The position numbers were made by a program, and so were the translations under genes. From the NCBI GenBank assembly GCA_016780605.1, contig JADHLS010000442.1:1-5451 (forward strand): 5,451 bases of DNA, given 5' to 3'. The DNA is from Reyranella sp. (GTDB lineage Bacteria > Pseudomonadota > Alphaproteobacteria > Reyranellales > Reyranellaceae). Positions 5,254-5,451 of this stretch are shown piece by piece. Numbering within the stretch: position 1 is the first letter of the stretch; each line of letters starts with the position of its first letter. The notes under the pieces were generated by a model, which was not told the origin of the DNA, did not search any database, and worked only from the letters and a program-made list of their open reading frames with translations.

Positions 5254-5451
5254 ACGCAATGGGTGTGATGATGGCCGCCACCTCCTCTTGCGGACCTGTC
5301 CTGAAAGTCGCAGGCCTCACCAAGTCCTTCATCGTCCACGCGCACGGCGACCTCGCCTTGCCGGTGCTGCGCGATGTCGCCCTCGCCGTCTCGCCCGGCG
5401 AATGCCTGGCGCTCGTCGGACCGTCGGGCGCCGGCAAGAGCACGCTGCTGC
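5250..5451 (+). CDS. phnL: PhnL, ABC-type protein of the C-P lyase pathway, 5' part only
   Basis: The first 67 codons of phnL run off the right edge. PhnL is a soluble ABC-type ATPase required with PhnG, H and I for ribosylation of the phosphonate, and in E. coli it can bind the core together with PhnK. Recognisable here are VLKVAGLTKSFIVHAHGD (about 17-34), LPVLRDVALAVSPGECLALV (about 37-56) and Walker A GPSGAGKST (57-65). The TFSGGEQQR signature, Walker B and the rest lie outside the window. The ATG at 5250 overlaps the phnK stop as ATGA, like two other junctions in this operon, so I chose it. It gives about 16 residues more than E. coli PhnL. In-frame ATGs at 5259, 5268 and 5271 are alternatives, and none has a strong ribosome binding site. 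Identity is firm; the exact start is uncertain. Confidence 0.92.
   Translation, partial: MNAMGVMMAATSSCGPVLKVAGLTKSFIVHAHGDLALPVLRDVALAVSPGECLALVGPSGAGKSTLL

Noticed and set aside
4444..5259. A 271-codon minus-strand open frame opposite phnK
   Set aside because: It mirrors phnK almost exactly. Its His/Arg/Ala-rich composition reflects the reverse complement of the ABC ATPase codons.
795..5451. A functional link between the peroxiredoxin and oxygen-sensitive PhnJ
   Set aside because: It is attractive because PhnJ has an Fe-S cluster and radicals, but a strong terminator separates the two transcription units and adjacency alone is not evidence.

Overview
This is a GC-rich window with tightly packed genes and a strong G/C bias at codon third positions. 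The proteins are typical of proteobacteria, and I infer an alphaproteobacterium from base composition and gene content. The sequence alone does not fix the genus. I see no mobile elements, tRNA or rRNA genes, or CRISPR arrays.

Layout. At the left, on the minus strand, is a complete yqgE/algH gene (DUF179) with its C-terminus near the window edge. Divergent from it, after about 156 bases, is a complete type II (Prx5-like) peroxiredoxin gene. It has a textbook ribosome binding site and a strong Rho-independent terminator 25 bases after its stop. About 110 to 140 bases later the core operon for carbon-phosphorus lyase begins and runs to the right edge: phnG, phnH, phnI, phnJ, phnK and the first 67 codons of phnL. 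Gene spacing is extremely tight: ATGA overlaps at G/H, J/K and (by the preferred start) K/L, 1 base between H and I, and 3 bases between I and J. One polycistronic, translationally coupled mRNA is therefore expected.

How the genes work together. In the established E. coli pathway, PhnI with PhnG, PhnH and PhnL exchanges the adenine of ATP for an alkyl phosphonate, giving a ribose 5-triphosphate alkylphosphonate. PhnM then removes pyrophosphate, and the radical-SAM enzyme PhnJ cleaves the C-P bond. PhnG, H, I and J form the core complex, to which the ABC-type protein PhnK docks on PhnJ. All known PhnJ cluster and radical residues, and the PhnI and PhnJ histidines at the shared interface, are present, so the enzyme looks functional. 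PhnM, the PhnCDE transporter and any PhnF regulator are not in the window; the first two probably lie to the right. The organism can probably use phosphonates as a phosphorus source.

Novelty. I found no undescribed system. The window is a well-preserved catabolic operon next to two housekeeping genes. The points worth a second look are small: a stem-loop just before the peroxiredoxin ribosome binding site, an extra cysteine beside the PhnJ cluster, an ambiguous N-terminal extension of PhnL, an imperfect repeat over the end of yqgE, and the missing regulator at the head of the phn operon.
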